From positions 1 through 18,851 of the forward strand of contig JAZDOR010000213.1 of NCBI GenBank assembly GCA_043798435.1: a stretch of DNA of 18,851 nucleotides, given 5' to 3'. The DNA comes from JAGUXG01 sp043798435. GTDB lineage: Bacteria; UBA9089; UBA9088; JAGUXG01. Positions 6,432 through 14,187 of this stretch are shown piece by piece. The translations under genes were made by a program, and so were the position numbers. Numbering within the stretch: position 1 is the stretch's first letter; the number at the start of each line of letters is the position of its first letter. Below the pieces are notes generated by a model. That model did not search any database, was not told the DNA's origin, and saw only the letters and a program-made list of their open reading frames with translations.

Positions 6432-7442
6432 ATGAAGAGGGACCTGAGCAAACAGCTTATCATCATATCTTGCCTTTTTATCTTCGTCTTTCTGGTTGGA
6501 ATAATAGGGTTTAAGACAATTGGGGGTGAAACATGGAGCTTCTTCGATGCCCTCTATATGACGGTCATTACGATGACTACGGTTGGGTTCGGAGAGGTGC
6601 ATCCGTTATCTACCGAGGGAAGGGTATTTTGTATCTTTTTGCTCATAGGAGGGTTAGGCATAATCGCCTCAGCTGTTTCCACAATGACAGCCTTTCTGGT
6701 AGAAGGTGAGTTGACTGGTTTATTAAGAAGGAAGAAGATGGAGAATAAACTAAAAAGCCTTTCTAATCACTTAATTTTATGCGGGATTGGCAAGGTGGGT
6801 TTTTGGATTGCTGAGGAGCTAACCCAGACAAAACACCCATTTGTGGTTATTGAAAAGGATAAAGATAGAATTGAAGAAGCGCTCAATAACCTGCCAAACC
6901 TTATTTATGTTGAGGGAGATGCCACCCATAATCTCGCCCTTCTTCAGGCCGGAATTGAGAGGGCAAAGGGATTAGTCGCTACACTTACAGAAGACCCGAA
7001 CAACCTTTTTGTTACACTTTCTGCCAGAACATTAAATCCTAAGCTAAGGATTGTCTCTCGAGCAACATCCGTTGATTCAGAGGATAAACTTCGTCGTGCA
7101 GGTGCAGATGAAATCGTTTTTCCAAACATAATTGGGGGCTTGCGTATGGCTTCTCTGATGATCAGACCAACAGTCGTGAGCTTCTTGGATAAAATGCTGA
7201 GGGCAGAAGGAGGGGTTTTGAGGATAGAAGAGAAAGAGGTCTCTGCCAGGCTTTGCGGAAAAATGGTCTTAGAGCTAAAAGAGAAAGAAGAATTGCATAA
7301 AGTCAGGCTTTTAGCTATTAAAAAGAAAGATATAGCCGGGTATCTCTATAACCCGGAGCCAGAGGTAAAGTTTTCCGAAGGTGATAACCTGATTCTCTTT
7401 GGAGAGATAGATAATATCCATAGATTCTATGGTGATTGGTGA
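6432..7442 (+). CDS. Two-TM potassium channel with RCK (TrkA-N/TrkA-C) domains
   Basis: The 336-residue product has MthK-like architecture. TM1 is at about 9-27, the pore helix and selectivity filter TTVGFGE at 49-55, TM2 at about 65-88. An RCK Rossmann domain from about 112 has the nucleotide-loop motif GIGKVG (118-123) and acidic VIEKDKDRIEEA. A TrkA-C-like domain occupies about 255-336. It would form a membrane K+ channel gated by cytoplasmic ligands such as Ca2+ or nucleotides. The ATG has no clear Shine-Dalgarno, but no later start keeps TM1. It overlaps the following HTH gene by 14 bp, so the two probably form one transcript. Confidence 0.92.
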   Translation: MKRDLSKQLIIISCLFIFVFLVGIIGFKTIGGETWSFFDALYMTVITMTTVGFGEVHPLSTEGRVFCIFLLIGGLGIIASAVSTMTAFLVEGELTGLLRRKKMENKLKSLSNHLILCGIGKVGFWIAEELTQTKHPFVVIEKDKDRIEEALNNLPNLIYVEGDATHNLALLQAGIERAKGLVATLTEDPNNLFVTLSARTLNPKLRIVSRATSVDSEDKLRRAGADEIVFPNIIGGLRMASLMIRPTVVSFLDKMLRAEGGVLRIEEKEVSARLCGKMVLELKEKEELHKVRLLAIKKKDIAGYLYNPEPEVKFSEGDNLILFGEIDNIHRFYGDW

Positions 7443-7764
7443 AAACCTCAGAGAAAAGAGGATAGAACTTGGCTTGACCATGGATGAGGTGGTGAGGAGG
7501 CTGAATATCTCTGCCAGGTATTTGAATGGTTTAGAGGAGGAAAATTATGGCCTCTTTCCCAAATCTTCTTACTGCCATCAAATTTTAAGAACTTACGCCA
7601 GATTTCTTGGATTTTCTGATGCTGAGGTTGCCAATATGGTCAGGGGGTGTGAGATAAAGCCAAAGATAAACTTTCTCTTATTTCCAAAGGGTGATACCCT
7701 CGTTTATATCATTATTCTTCTCCTGGCTGTCATCACCTTTCTCATTTTTATAAACCTTTTATAA
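7429..7764 (+). CDS. RodZ-like membrane-anchored HTH protein, short form
   Basis: An N-terminal Cro/Xre-type helix-turn-helix of the RodZ class spans about residues 3-65 (IGENLREKRIELGLTMDEVV, SARYLNGLEEENYGLFPKSSY, ILRTYARFLG). After a linker there is a single C-terminal membrane helix at about 90-111. The protein ends there at 111 residues, whereas typical RodZ proteins continue into a periplasmic domain, so this is a minimal form or another HTH/TM regulator. It starts inside the end of the K+ channel gene, suggesting coupling. RodZ proper links MreB to the cell wall; no mreB or mreC is visible, so that role is unproven. Confidence 0.75.
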   Translation: MVIGENLREKRIELGLTMDEVVRRLNISARYLNGLEEENYGLFPKSSYCHQILRTYARFLGFSDAEVANMVRGCEIKPKINFLLFPKGDTLVYIIILLLAVITFLIFINLL

Positions 7765-7829
7765 TTTTTCGAAGCAAAAATTATCTTGACAGTATAGGAA
7801 TTTCCTTTTTGTTCTGGCTCTGCCAGAAC
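7761..7829 (+). terminator. Possible tandem terminator hairpins after the channel/HTH operon
   Basis: A perfect AT-only stem pairs 7761-7769 with 7776-7784 and includes the HTH stop codon. A GC-richer hairpin GTTCTGGC-tct-GCCAGAAC (7811-7829) is followed by the T-rich sequence cttatatttctt. The second is the better terminator candidate, though its U-tract is broken. Confidence 0.5.
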
Positions 7830-7832
7830 CTT

Positions 7833-7858
7833 ATATTTCTTGTTACTGCAAGAAATAT
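7833..7858. repeat. Perfect 10-bp inverted repeat upstream of the surface-protein promoter
   Basis: ATATTTCTTG (7833-7842) and CAAGAAATAT (7849-7858) flank a 6-bp loop, ending one base before the -35 box. It could be an operator for the downstream gene or part of the terminator. Both this arm and the AT stem at 7776-7784 run into the same sequence TATCTTGACA (7782-7791 and 7856-7865). Confidence 0.55.
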
Positions 7859-7859
7859 C

Positions 7860-7888
7860 TTGACACGAAAAGATTATTAGAGTATATT
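7860..7888 (+). promoter_or_regulatory. Sigma-70-type promoter of the large surface protein
   Basis: TTGACA (7860-7865) and TATATT (7883-7888) lie 17 bp apart. A Shine-Dalgarno AAGGAGG (7907-7913) follows, 8 bp before the ATG at 7922. Confidence 0.8.
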
Positions 7889-7921
7889 TTCTTAATAAAT
7901 TAAATAAAGGAGGCAATAGCA

Positions 7922-10900
7922 ATGAAAAAGATTGTTTTTTGTGCGTTGATTTTGGGGGCTAAAGGGTTTTGTGGTTACAGTGAGTCGCAATTCTTCTTTG
8001 ATAGGGGGGAGACGCCAAGGGCTGTTCACTATACAGCCAATGGCTTCAAGTCAAATGCTACCTACCAGCTGAAGTTTTATGGAAAACAAGGAGACTCTGC
8101 GACAGAAACATCCTATGTAAAGATTCTATCAAATGACAACCAGTGGCTATCTGTAAATGAAGATGGCTGGTCGGATGATTTGCCAACCTTCACTACAGAG
8201 GATAATGGCTATAAAGAGGGCTGGGTTTATGTGAAGAATTCTTGGAGCGCTGAGCTTGGAACCTATACCTGTGCCTTCAGTGTTAAAGAGGTAGGAACAG
8301 GTGGCGAGATAATGAAACCAGGAACATTCAGACCCCTGACAATTATGGATATGAATACTGAGGGTGGATGGCTTGATGGTGTTGTTGTTCATAAGAATGG
8401 GCAGCCTGCAGTAAATTCTCACCTCGTATTTCTTGCGAAAGATGGAAAGGTTCTTGGCTCTGTTGACTCTGAGCCGAACCGTATCTTAGATGACAACCAA
8501 GGGGCTCAAGATGGCTACTTCAAGATCGCCCTTCCGAAAGGCACTGTGGTCTCCACCATCACAGACTGGGATGGAAACCTGTATGAACTGCCAGACTCTA
8601 CAAATGGAAAGAAATCTGCCTCTATAGACAATCCCTCTACAGGAAGCTGGGTAATCGTGGCAGGTGCTGTAGTATCTGTAAGTGGAGGAAGTATCCTATC
8701 TACAACAGACAAGGTTGTCATCAATGAGATTATGTATCATCCGTCTGACGATAATTTGAATGAATGGGTAGAGTTATATAATAATGGTAATTCTGATATT
8801 TCATTAAAAGACTGGAAGTTTTACGATGGTACATCACATTCTTTCACTCTTTACTCTGGCACTTGGACTATATCTCCTGGAAGCTATACAATATTGGCAA
8901 GAAATCCAGGAAGTTTTACCACAGTTTATGGCACACCAACAAATATTATTGAGTGTTCAATGGATCTTGATAACTCCGGCGAGATTTTGATATTAAAAGA
9001 CAGCACAGGAGATACAATAAATAAGCTTAGATACCAAAGCGATTGGGGAGGAAATGGCAATGGAGAGACTTTAGAGAAGGTCTTGGCCTCTGGTGAAAAT
9101 AGCAAGGAAAATTGGAAAGGATCTATAGGCACAGGGACACCAGGAACGGAGAACAGTGTATCCAAACCAGGCATAATCTGTGGAAGCGTTATAGATGCTT
9201 TTACTAAAAATGGTATTCCCAATGCCATAGTGATTGCCAGTCCAAGGGGTCCAACCTCTGGTCTGGATGCTTCACTTGAATCTAATATCCCTGGAATTGG
9301 CACAAGGACTGACGGTAATGGCTCATATACACTCACACTTACACCAGGTGACTATATTGTGAGGGCTATCCATTCAGAGTATGGAAGGGGCATCGGGACC
9401 GCCGCAGTGATATCAAATGCAACAATAACAGTCAACTTTACCTTGAAGAGGCTTGGTCAGCTTTCTGGAACTGTATATGGAACAAAAACAGGCATTCTTG
9501 GTACACTTTCTGGTGTGTATGTCCAGGCGATTGTGAGATGGAATGGAGGGCTACACTATAAAGCCCTGGGCACATTCACAGACGGAAATGGAAGCTATAC
9601 CATTTCTGGGCTAAAGGATGGGACATATACGGTTGTTGCCTCAAAGATAGAATACCAGACCACAAAAACCACGGTATATGTTGGTGCATCAGCAAGTACA
9701 ACCTGTGATTTTACCCTTCAATACTCAGGCCCACTTCCTGACCTGACAATGGCTACCAAAACTGATATCTGGTGGAAGCCAAAGACCACAAGACCAGGCG
9801 GCACAATGACCATTTTCGCCAGGGTTTGGAACATGGGTAGTGTAAGTGTGCCTTTGGGAAGCTATACATCCGTTGAATTCTGGCAGTCTAACTGGGGTAT
9901 AAACCAGGATTGGGGCCAAGAGACAGAGACAAGCCTTTCTCCACAGAGCAGAAAACACTTCTTAGGCACAGCGACTTTACCTCCAATAGAGAAGGATGGC
10001 TCATTTACTGTCTCAATATCATATAGACCACCACACTATGGACTAAACAATATATTGGTGAAGATAGACACACCTATTCAAACAGGAGGGAGTGTTGTAG
10101 AGAACAATGAACTGAACAATGTTTTTGGCAGGTGCATCTTTGTGAAGCATTATGGGACAGGAACAACTGATCCAGTCGAGATAACCCTACCAGTAGGAAA
10201 TCCGCTTGATGATGCAGAGGTCTCCACTATAACCACTGATGCAGGTCATCTTTCAGGGGATACGGTGAATCTTGGTAAAGGTGAAATATCTACCCTCACC
10301 CTCACTTTAACCCCAGGCAATGAAAAAAGAAAAGCCATTAATCTTAAGGCAAAAGGCGAAAGGATGGGCGAGATTTGGGCTGAGGTGATTCTGGTTAAGG
10401 CAGAGAAGATTCAGGGTGTTCAAAATGGAGATATTGCCACAGCAACCGCAAACTTTGGTGTTCACTTAGGCAACATCAGCCAGGCAGCAAGGGTTATCCT
10501 GAATGAGAATATTGATGAGGATGAGCTTAGGGGTGTATCTACCTCAACAAAGTTTAATCTAAGGGAGTTTCTGCTTGAGGACGGAACCCTCACCAGCCCA
10601 GCCACAATCACCATTCCATATCCAGCAACCCATACAAACCCATCCAGGCTTCGCATCTTCTATCTGAATGAAGAGACGAATAAATGGGAGATGTTGAAGA
10701 CAACGGTTACTGCAAATCAAGGTTTGTCAGCGGTTGTTGACCACTTCTCAGTCTTTGCCGCAGGTGAGGCAGAGATTGGCACAATCAACATTACAGCCAT
10801 ACCAGATCAGATTATAGCCATGGGAACATCGTCTCTAAAGGCTATAGTCTATGCCACTGATAGCTACACAATCACAGATGACCTCTATCTTCAGTGGAGT

Positions 10901-12241
10901 ATCAGTCCAACAGATGGTGGCACAATCACAAAGACAGGCACAGACTCAGCAGAATTTACTGGCACAAAGACAGGTGTCTATATCGTAAAAGCAGGCACAG
11001 GGACAAAGGAAGGGACAGCCACGATAGTTGTCACAATAGGAACTATAACTGGGTTAGAGATTTCAGTTGCGCCGACGACCATCACTGCAGATGGCACAGC
11101 TACCCTGACTGCGATAGCAAAGGATGACGCTGGAAATACACAAACAGTAATAGCATCCTTTACAGTAGAAGACACAAAGGCTACAATTACCTCTGGGATT
11201 TTCTACCCATACACAGCAGGAACCTGGACGATAACAGGAACATATACGACCCTCCCAGCAGAAACTTGCACGGTTATTGTTACACCAGGAACAGTAGCAA
11301 GGATTTCAGCAGTAAAACCTAAACAGGTTGGAACGGTTACAGGGTTTAATTTTGAGGCTGTATTGCAGGATAAGAATAATAACGCTGTAACAACAGGCAT
11401 TCCAGCAATCTACTGGTCTGTTATGAGTGGTACTGGAACAATAACATATCTTGGTACAACGAGCAACACCTTAAACTGGATAGGCACAGCAACAGGAGAG
11501 GTTGTAGTTAGGGCAACAGTAACAACAACATCTGGTTCAACAGAGACAACATTCACATGCTTAAGGGTTGATAGGTTTATTCCAGCAGGTGGAACAGCAA
11601 CCATAACCTATGCTATTCCTGATGGCACTGTGACAGTTGAGTTTATAGGGACTGCTACAATAGACTGTTACATAAAGATAGGAACAGCAACTGTGGTATC
11701 TTCTCCGCAGGGAAAGAGACAGGCTGGAACCTGTGTAGAGATAGCTGCTTTCACAGGAACAGGCTCAGTAATCTCTACCCCAACATCGGGAAGTATTCTG
11801 GTTGGGGTTCCTTATTTAATATCTGCAGGTGATATGAGGCTATTCAAGTCAAGCAATAGGACAGACTGGAGTGGACTTGTTGGCAGTGTAGATACAGCAA
11901 ATAAGACTGTATGGGGAACAACAACCAGCCTCTCATACTTTGCCATATTCGGAATGAGGTCTGCTGAATTAACCCTGAATAACACCTTCTGCTATCCTAA
12001 TCCTTGCCGGGTTTATAAAGGAAATAGGCAGGTTACATTCACGCGGCTTACAGCCCAGGCAACAATTCGTATCTTTAATGTTGCCGGTGAAGAGGTGGCA
12101 AACTTTGAGAAGAATAATGATAATACGACGGATACAAAGGTCTGGGATGTTCCCAATAAGCTCTCCTCTGGGGTCTATATCTATCTGATTGAATCTCCAG
12201 GTGTAACCAATAAAGTAGGCAAGCTCGGGCTTATAAAGTGA
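7922..12241 (+). CDS. Large secreted multidomain protein with lamin-tail, CARDB and C-terminal sorting domain
   Basis: A 1439-residue predicted exported protein. The N-terminus (MKKIVFCALILGAKGFCGYS) looks like a signal peptide, with an unusual Lys14. In order: an unassigned N-terminal region; a lamin-tail domain at about 263-410 (VVINEIMYHP, NEWVELYNNG, LKDWKFYD); two carboxypeptidase-regulatory-like domains at about 417-505 and 512-600 (TRTDGNGSYTLTL, TDGNGSYTISGLKDGTY); a CARDB-like domain at about 603-740 (ENNELNNVFG); a region at about 750-950 ending in NKWEMLKT and VDHFSVFA; Thr/Gly-rich Ig-like segments at about 955-1330; and a type IX/FlgD-like C-terminal domain at about 1350-1439 (YPNPCR, ATIRIFNVAGEEV, SSGVYIYLIE, GKLGLIK). 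It is likely surface attached or released. Its stop overlaps the next gene (GTGA), and a PorV-family gene lies downstream. Confidence 0.85.
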   Translation: MKKIVFCALILGAKGFCGYSESQFFFDRGETPRAVHYTANGFKSNATYQLKFYGKQGDSATETSYVKILSNDNQWLSVNEDGWSDDLPTFTTEDNGYKEGWVYVKNSWSAELGTYTCAFSVKEVGTGGEIMKPGTFRPLTIMDMNTEGGWLDGVVVHKNGQPAVNSHLVFLAKDGKVLGSVDSEPNRILDDNQGAQDGYFKIALPKGTVVSTITDWDGNLYELPDSTNGKKSASIDNPSTGSWVIVAGAVVSVSGGSILSTTDKVVINEIMYHPSDDNLNEWVELYNNGNSDISLKDWKFYDGTSHSFTLYSGTWTISPGSYTILARNPGSFTTVYGTPTNIIECSMDLDNSGEILILKDSTGDTINKLRYQSDWGGNGNGETLEKVLASGENSKENWKGSIGTGTPGTENSVSKPGIICGSVIDAFTKNGIPNAIVIASPRGPTSGLDASLESNIPGIGTRTDGNGSYTLTLTPGDYIVRAIHSEYGRGIGTAAVISNATITVNFTLKRLGQLSGTVYGTKTGILGTLSGVYVQAIVRWNGGLHYKALGTFTDGNGSYTISGLKDGTYTVVASKIEYQTTKTTVYVGASASTTCDFTLQYSGPLPDLTMATKTDIWWKPKTTRPGGTMTIFARVWNMGSVSVPLGSYTSVEFWQSNWGINQDWGQETETSLSPQSRKHFLGTATLPPIEKDGSFTVSISYRPPHYGLNNILVKIDTPIQTGGSVVENNELNNVFGRCIFVKHYGTGTTDPVEITLPVGNPLDDAEVSTITTDAGHLSGDTVNLGKGEISTLTLTLTPGNEKRKAINLKAKGERMGEIWAEVILVKAEKIQGVQNGDIATATANFGVHLGNISQAARVILNENIDEDELRGVSTSTKFNLREFLLEDGTLTSPATITIPYPATHTNPSRLRIFYLNEETNKWEMLKTTVTANQGLSAVVDHFSVFAAGEAEIGTINITAIPDQIIAMGTSSLKAIVYATDSYTITDDLYLQWSISPTDGGTITKTGTDSAEFTGTKTGVYIVKAGTGTKEGTATIVVTIGTITGLEISVAPTTITADGTATLTAIAKDDAGNTQTVIASFTVEDTKATITSGIFYPYTAGTWTITGTYTTLPAETCTVIVTPGTVARISAVKPKQVGTVTGFNFEAVLQDKNNNAVTTGIPAIYWSVMSGTGTITYLGTTSNTLNWIGTATGEVVVRATVTTTSGSTETTFTCLRVDRFIPAGGTATITYAIPDGTVTVEFIGTATIDCYIKIGTATVVSSPQGKRQAGTCVEIAAFTGTGSVISTPTSGSILVGVPYLISAGDMRLFKSSNRTDWSGLVGSVDTANKTVWGTTTSLSYFAIFGMRSAELTLNNTFCYPNPCRVYKGNRQVTFTRLTAQATIRIFNVAGEEVANFEKNNDNTTDTKVWDVPNKLSSGVYIYLIESPGVTNKVGKLGLIK
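12215..12241 (+). repeat. Sorting-domain tail repeat, copy 1
   Basis: The 3' end of the large surface gene encodes VGKLGLIK then stop. The core TAGGCAAGCTCGGGCTTAT (12216-12233, plus the next base) recurs identically at 12530-12548. The junction TTATAAAGTGAAAT into gene A1 recurs at copy 3 into gene A2. Confidence 0.85.
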
Positions 12242-12438
12242 AATATTACAACAGACGCCAGGAAATAGGCAAGATGCTTGTTGATGTAGTAAAATACATC
12301 ATCACCATTGTGATAATTGGGAGCTTACTTACCGAAAGGCTGACGGAAAAGATGGCTTTATTAGGAATAATAGCGAGTATAGGATTTTTACTGATAGCCT
12401 CTTTCGTTATACCGCCAAATAAGAAGGAGGAGAAATAA
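12238..12438 (+). CDS. Small two-TM membrane protein A1
   Basis: A 66-residue protein starting with GTG overlapped by the stop of the large surface gene, with no separate ribosome binding site, so translation is probably coupled. It has a short charged N-terminus (MKYYNRRQEIGKMLVD), two hydrophobic helices (about 18-30 and 39-58) and a basic/acidic end (NKKEEK). It is clearly related to the protein at 12948 through the shared KY(I/L)-x-IVI-x-GS-x-L block. From memory it resembles small conserved membrane proteins such as those grouped as DUF6722, which I could not verify. Function is unknown. The AAGGAGG inside its 3' end serves B1. Confidence 0.8.
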   Translation: MKYYNRRQEIGKMLVDVVKYIITIVIIGSLLTERLTEKMALLGIIASIGFLLIASFVIPPNKKEEK

Positions 12439-12439
12439 T

Positions 12440-12532
12440 ATGCATCCATTTTATATAGGTTTAATTGGAGTGGGAGTAATGGCGTTGATATTCTTGGTAA
12501 TATCTGTAGTAGAGGATAGGAAAAGAAGATAG
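12440..12532 (+). CDS. Tiny single-TM membrane protein B1
   Basis: A 30-residue ORF begins 2 bp after A1, with a Shine-Dalgarno AAGGAGG (12424-12430) 9 bp before the ATG. The product (MHPFYIGLIGVGVMALIFLV, then ISVVEDRKRR) is a single membrane helix with a positively charged end, predicted cytoplasmic. A similar tiny gene follows A2 in the same way, which supports it as a real gene. Function unknown. Confidence 0.75.
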   Translation: MHPFYIGLIGVGVMALIFLVISVVEDRKRR

Positions 12533-12555
12533 GCAAGCTCGGGCTTATTAAATAG
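12523..12555 (+). repeat. Sorting-domain tail repeat, copy 2 (orphan)
   Basis: Between B1 and the HEPN-like gene the sequence encodes KKIGKLGLIK and a stop in a frame with no gene body: a stop codon lies only 2 codons upstream. It keeps a 19-bp identity with copy 1 and the AAGAAGATAGG lead shared with copy 3, so it looks like the leftover end of a lost gene. Confidence 0.8.
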
Positions 12556-12951
12556 ATGAACAAAAGGTTCGGGTTGGCAGAAAGGCTTTTAAGGGATGCA
12601 GAGATAGAGCTTGGCGAATATAAAACAAAAGGTGAGGAAGCCTTCTTGGTGCAAGCCTGTGAAAAGGGATGGGATGCGGTTGCACAGGGATTGAAAGCAG
12701 TTAATCCAGAGATAAAAAGGCATCAGGATTTTGGAAGGACAGCGGCAAGGCTTGCAAAAGAGCATAATAATCCAGAGATAGCCGTTGGAGAACTTTGTGG
12801 CGAGACATTACATAGAAGTGGATTCTATGAGGGTGAGCTGCCAGCAGAAATAGTGGAAGAGGGTTTAAGTTGCATTAGAAACTTCTTAGGGTTTATAAAA
12901 GATATTTTGTTAAATGGAAAGAAGATAGGAAAGTTTGGGATTATAAAGTGA
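12556..12951 (+). CDS. PaREP1/HEPN-like alpha-helical protein with appended sorting-domain tail
   Basis: The 131-residue product is helical and resembles PaREP1/HEPN proteins: LAERLLRDAEIELGEYKTKG, then ACEKGWDAVAQGLKAVN, and the LHRSGFYEG segment at 85-92 followed by EIVEEGLSCIRNFLGFI. HEPN proteins include RNases with an R-x4-6-H motif. RLAKEH at 65-70 fits that spacing but lies mid-protein, so activity is uncertain. The last 10 residues (KKIGKFGIIK) match the end of the upstream sorting domain rather than a HEPN fold, suggesting the gene was inserted in front of an existing tail copy. No Shine-Dalgarno is visible. The stop overlaps A2. Confidence 0.7.
   Translation: MNKRFGLAERLLRDAEIELGEYKTKGEEAFLVQACEKGWDAVAQGLKAVNPEIKRHQDFGRTAARLAKEHNNPEIAVGELCGETLHRSGFYEGELPAEIVEEGLSCIRNFLGFIKDILLNGKKIGKFGIIK
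12924..12951 (+). repeat. Sorting-domain tail repeat, copy 3
   Basis: The end of the HEPN-like gene, AGATAGGAAAGTTTGGGATT then ATAAAGTGA, is a diverged copy of copies 1 and 2. It is followed by the same GTGAAAT start for A2 as copy 1 has for A1. Confidence 0.8.
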
Positions 12952-13145
12952 AATTCGGAAAGGAGACAAGAAGATACACGGCTGATATCTTGACAAAGAT
13001 TGCGGAATATCTGCTTTCTATTGTAATCATGGGAAGTATCTTAAGTGGACATTTTTATCCGAATCTTGTATGGGGGAGTGGTGTACTCTTTATATTTTTA
13101 GTAGTTTGTGCAATAATGCTTGTAGCTTCGACAGAAGAGGAGTAA
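12948..13145 (+). CDS. Small two-TM membrane protein A2
   Basis: A 65-residue paralogue of A1 with the same layout: GTG start overlapping the upstream stop, charged N-terminus (MKFGKETRRYTADILTK), hydrophobic segments at about 20-32 and 38-60, and an acidic end (STEEE). The block AEYLLSIVIMGSIL aligns with VKYIITIVIIGSLL of A1. Identity outside this block is low, so the duplication is old or the copies diverged fast. Function unknown. Confidence 0.8.
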   Translation: MKFGKETRRYTADILTKIAEYLLSIVIMGSILSGHFYPNLVWGSGVLFIFLVVCAIMLVASTEEE

Positions 13146-13148
13146 AAT

Positions 13149-13256
13149 ATGGAAAGTATATTGATAGTAATGGGAATGATCGCTATATTTGGTGCTGTGA
13201 TGGTAGGAATAGCTTTATACTCTGATTATAAGAAGAAGGTAGGGGAAAATAAGTAA
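13149..13256 (+). CDS. Tiny single-TM membrane protein B2
   Basis: A 35-residue ORF begins 3 bp after the A2 stop, with AGAGGAG (13136-13142) as a ribosome binding site. The product MESILIVMGMIAIFGAVMVG, then IALYSDYKKKVGENK, is one helix with a basic end. It matches B1 in position, size and topology. Confidence 0.72.
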   Translation: MESILIVMGMIAIFGAVMVGIALYSDYKKKVGENK

Positions 13257-13275
13257 TCTTATTTGGAGGTGTAAA

Positions 13276-14187
13276 ATGAGAAGAATCTTTGTATTGATGG
13301 GTGTAATGGCAATAGCGACAACAGGCTTTGCCAAGGAAAAAGGGGAGACGGCATCGGCATTCTTAAAGCTTGGTGCTGGGGCAAGGGCAGCTGGTATGGG
13401 CGATGCCTATGTGGCTGTGGCTGATGATGCTACAGCAGGATACTGGAATCCTGCAGGTCTTGCTCAGGTTGAAGGAAAGCAGGGAACATTTATGTTTCTG
13501 CGTCCTATGGCTGAGGTAGAAGACCTGGCGATGTCGTATATTGGTATAGCTATCCCGGCAAGCTGCGGCAACTTTGGAGGAGCCATCACCTACTATGGCT
13601 ATGGAGAGACAGATGAAACTACAGGGGTGGATAGTAATGGAGATCCTATAAAGGGCAAGACCTGGGATGCCTACGACTTTGCTTGCTCTCTCTCTTTTGC
13701 CAAGGATGTCAAGAAGGATACATCGCTTGGAGCAACCCTAAAGATAGTCAATGGAAAAATAGCTGAATCAACGGCTATTGCCTTTGCTTGCGATTTTGGG
13801 CTTCTTCAGAAGAAAAATAGGCTGTCCATAGGTGCGGTTATCAAGAATATAGGCAGTAGTATGAAGTATGAGCAAGAGGGTTTTGGTCTGCCCCTCTCTG
13901 TCAAAGCAGGTGTATCCTATAAACTTTTAAGGTTGCCTCTCCTTCTTTCAGCCGACCTCACCCTGCCAAACGACAACAAAACCCATTTTAATTTTGGCAC
14001 AGAATACTCAATAAAAGAGGTTTTTTCCCTGAGGTGTGGATATAAATCAGGTCCTGAAGATGAAGGCTCCGGGCTTACCTTTGGAGCAGGAACAAAGTAT
14101 CTTGACTTATACAGCTTTGACTATGCGTATCAAACCTTTGATAAATTGGGAGATAGCCATCGTATCTCCCTCTCAGCTAAATTCTGA
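13276..14187 (+). CDS. PorV/PorQ-family outer-membrane beta-barrel protein
   Basis: A 303-residue protein with a signal peptide (MRRIFVLMGVMAIATTGFA, cleavage near residue 19). The family start SAFLKLGAGARAAGMGDAYVAVADDATAGYWNPAGLA is typical of PorV/UPF0164 proteins, and the C-terminus ends in Phe after alternating hydrophobic residues (RISLSAKF), as in outer-membrane barrels. PorV in type IX secretion carries CTD-bearing cargo from the translocon to the attachment complex. The large CTD protein upstream fits that role, but PorV-like proteins also occur outside known type IX systems. GGAGGTG (13265-13271) precedes the ATG. The stop overlaps the response-regulator ATG. Confidence 0.85.
   Translation: MRRIFVLMGVMAIATTGFAKEKGETASAFLKLGAGARAAGMGDAYVAVADDATAGYWNPAGLAQVEGKQGTFMFLRPMAEVEDLAMSYIGIAIPASCGNFGGAITYYGYGETDETTGVDSNGDPIKGKTWDAYDFACSLSFAKDVKKDTSLGATLKIVNGKIAESTAIAFACDFGLLQKKNRLSIGAVIKNIGSSMKYEQEGFGLPLSVKAGVSYKLLRLPLLLSADLTLPNDNKTHFNFGTEYSIKEVFSLRCGYKSGPEDEGSGLTFGAGTKYLDLYSFDYAYQTFDKLGDSHRISLSAKF

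Noticed and set aside
6407..6433. Promoter TTGTGA...TATAAT at the K+ channel start
   Set aside because: The TATAAT overlaps the start codon and the spacer is only 15 bp. A later start would remove TM1 and the channel would not be intact.
10894..11127. Extra + strand ORF within the large surface gene, and several minus-strand ORFs in the same region
   Set aside because: They are shadows of the Thr/Gly-rich coding sequence, with no homology and no ribosome binding sites.
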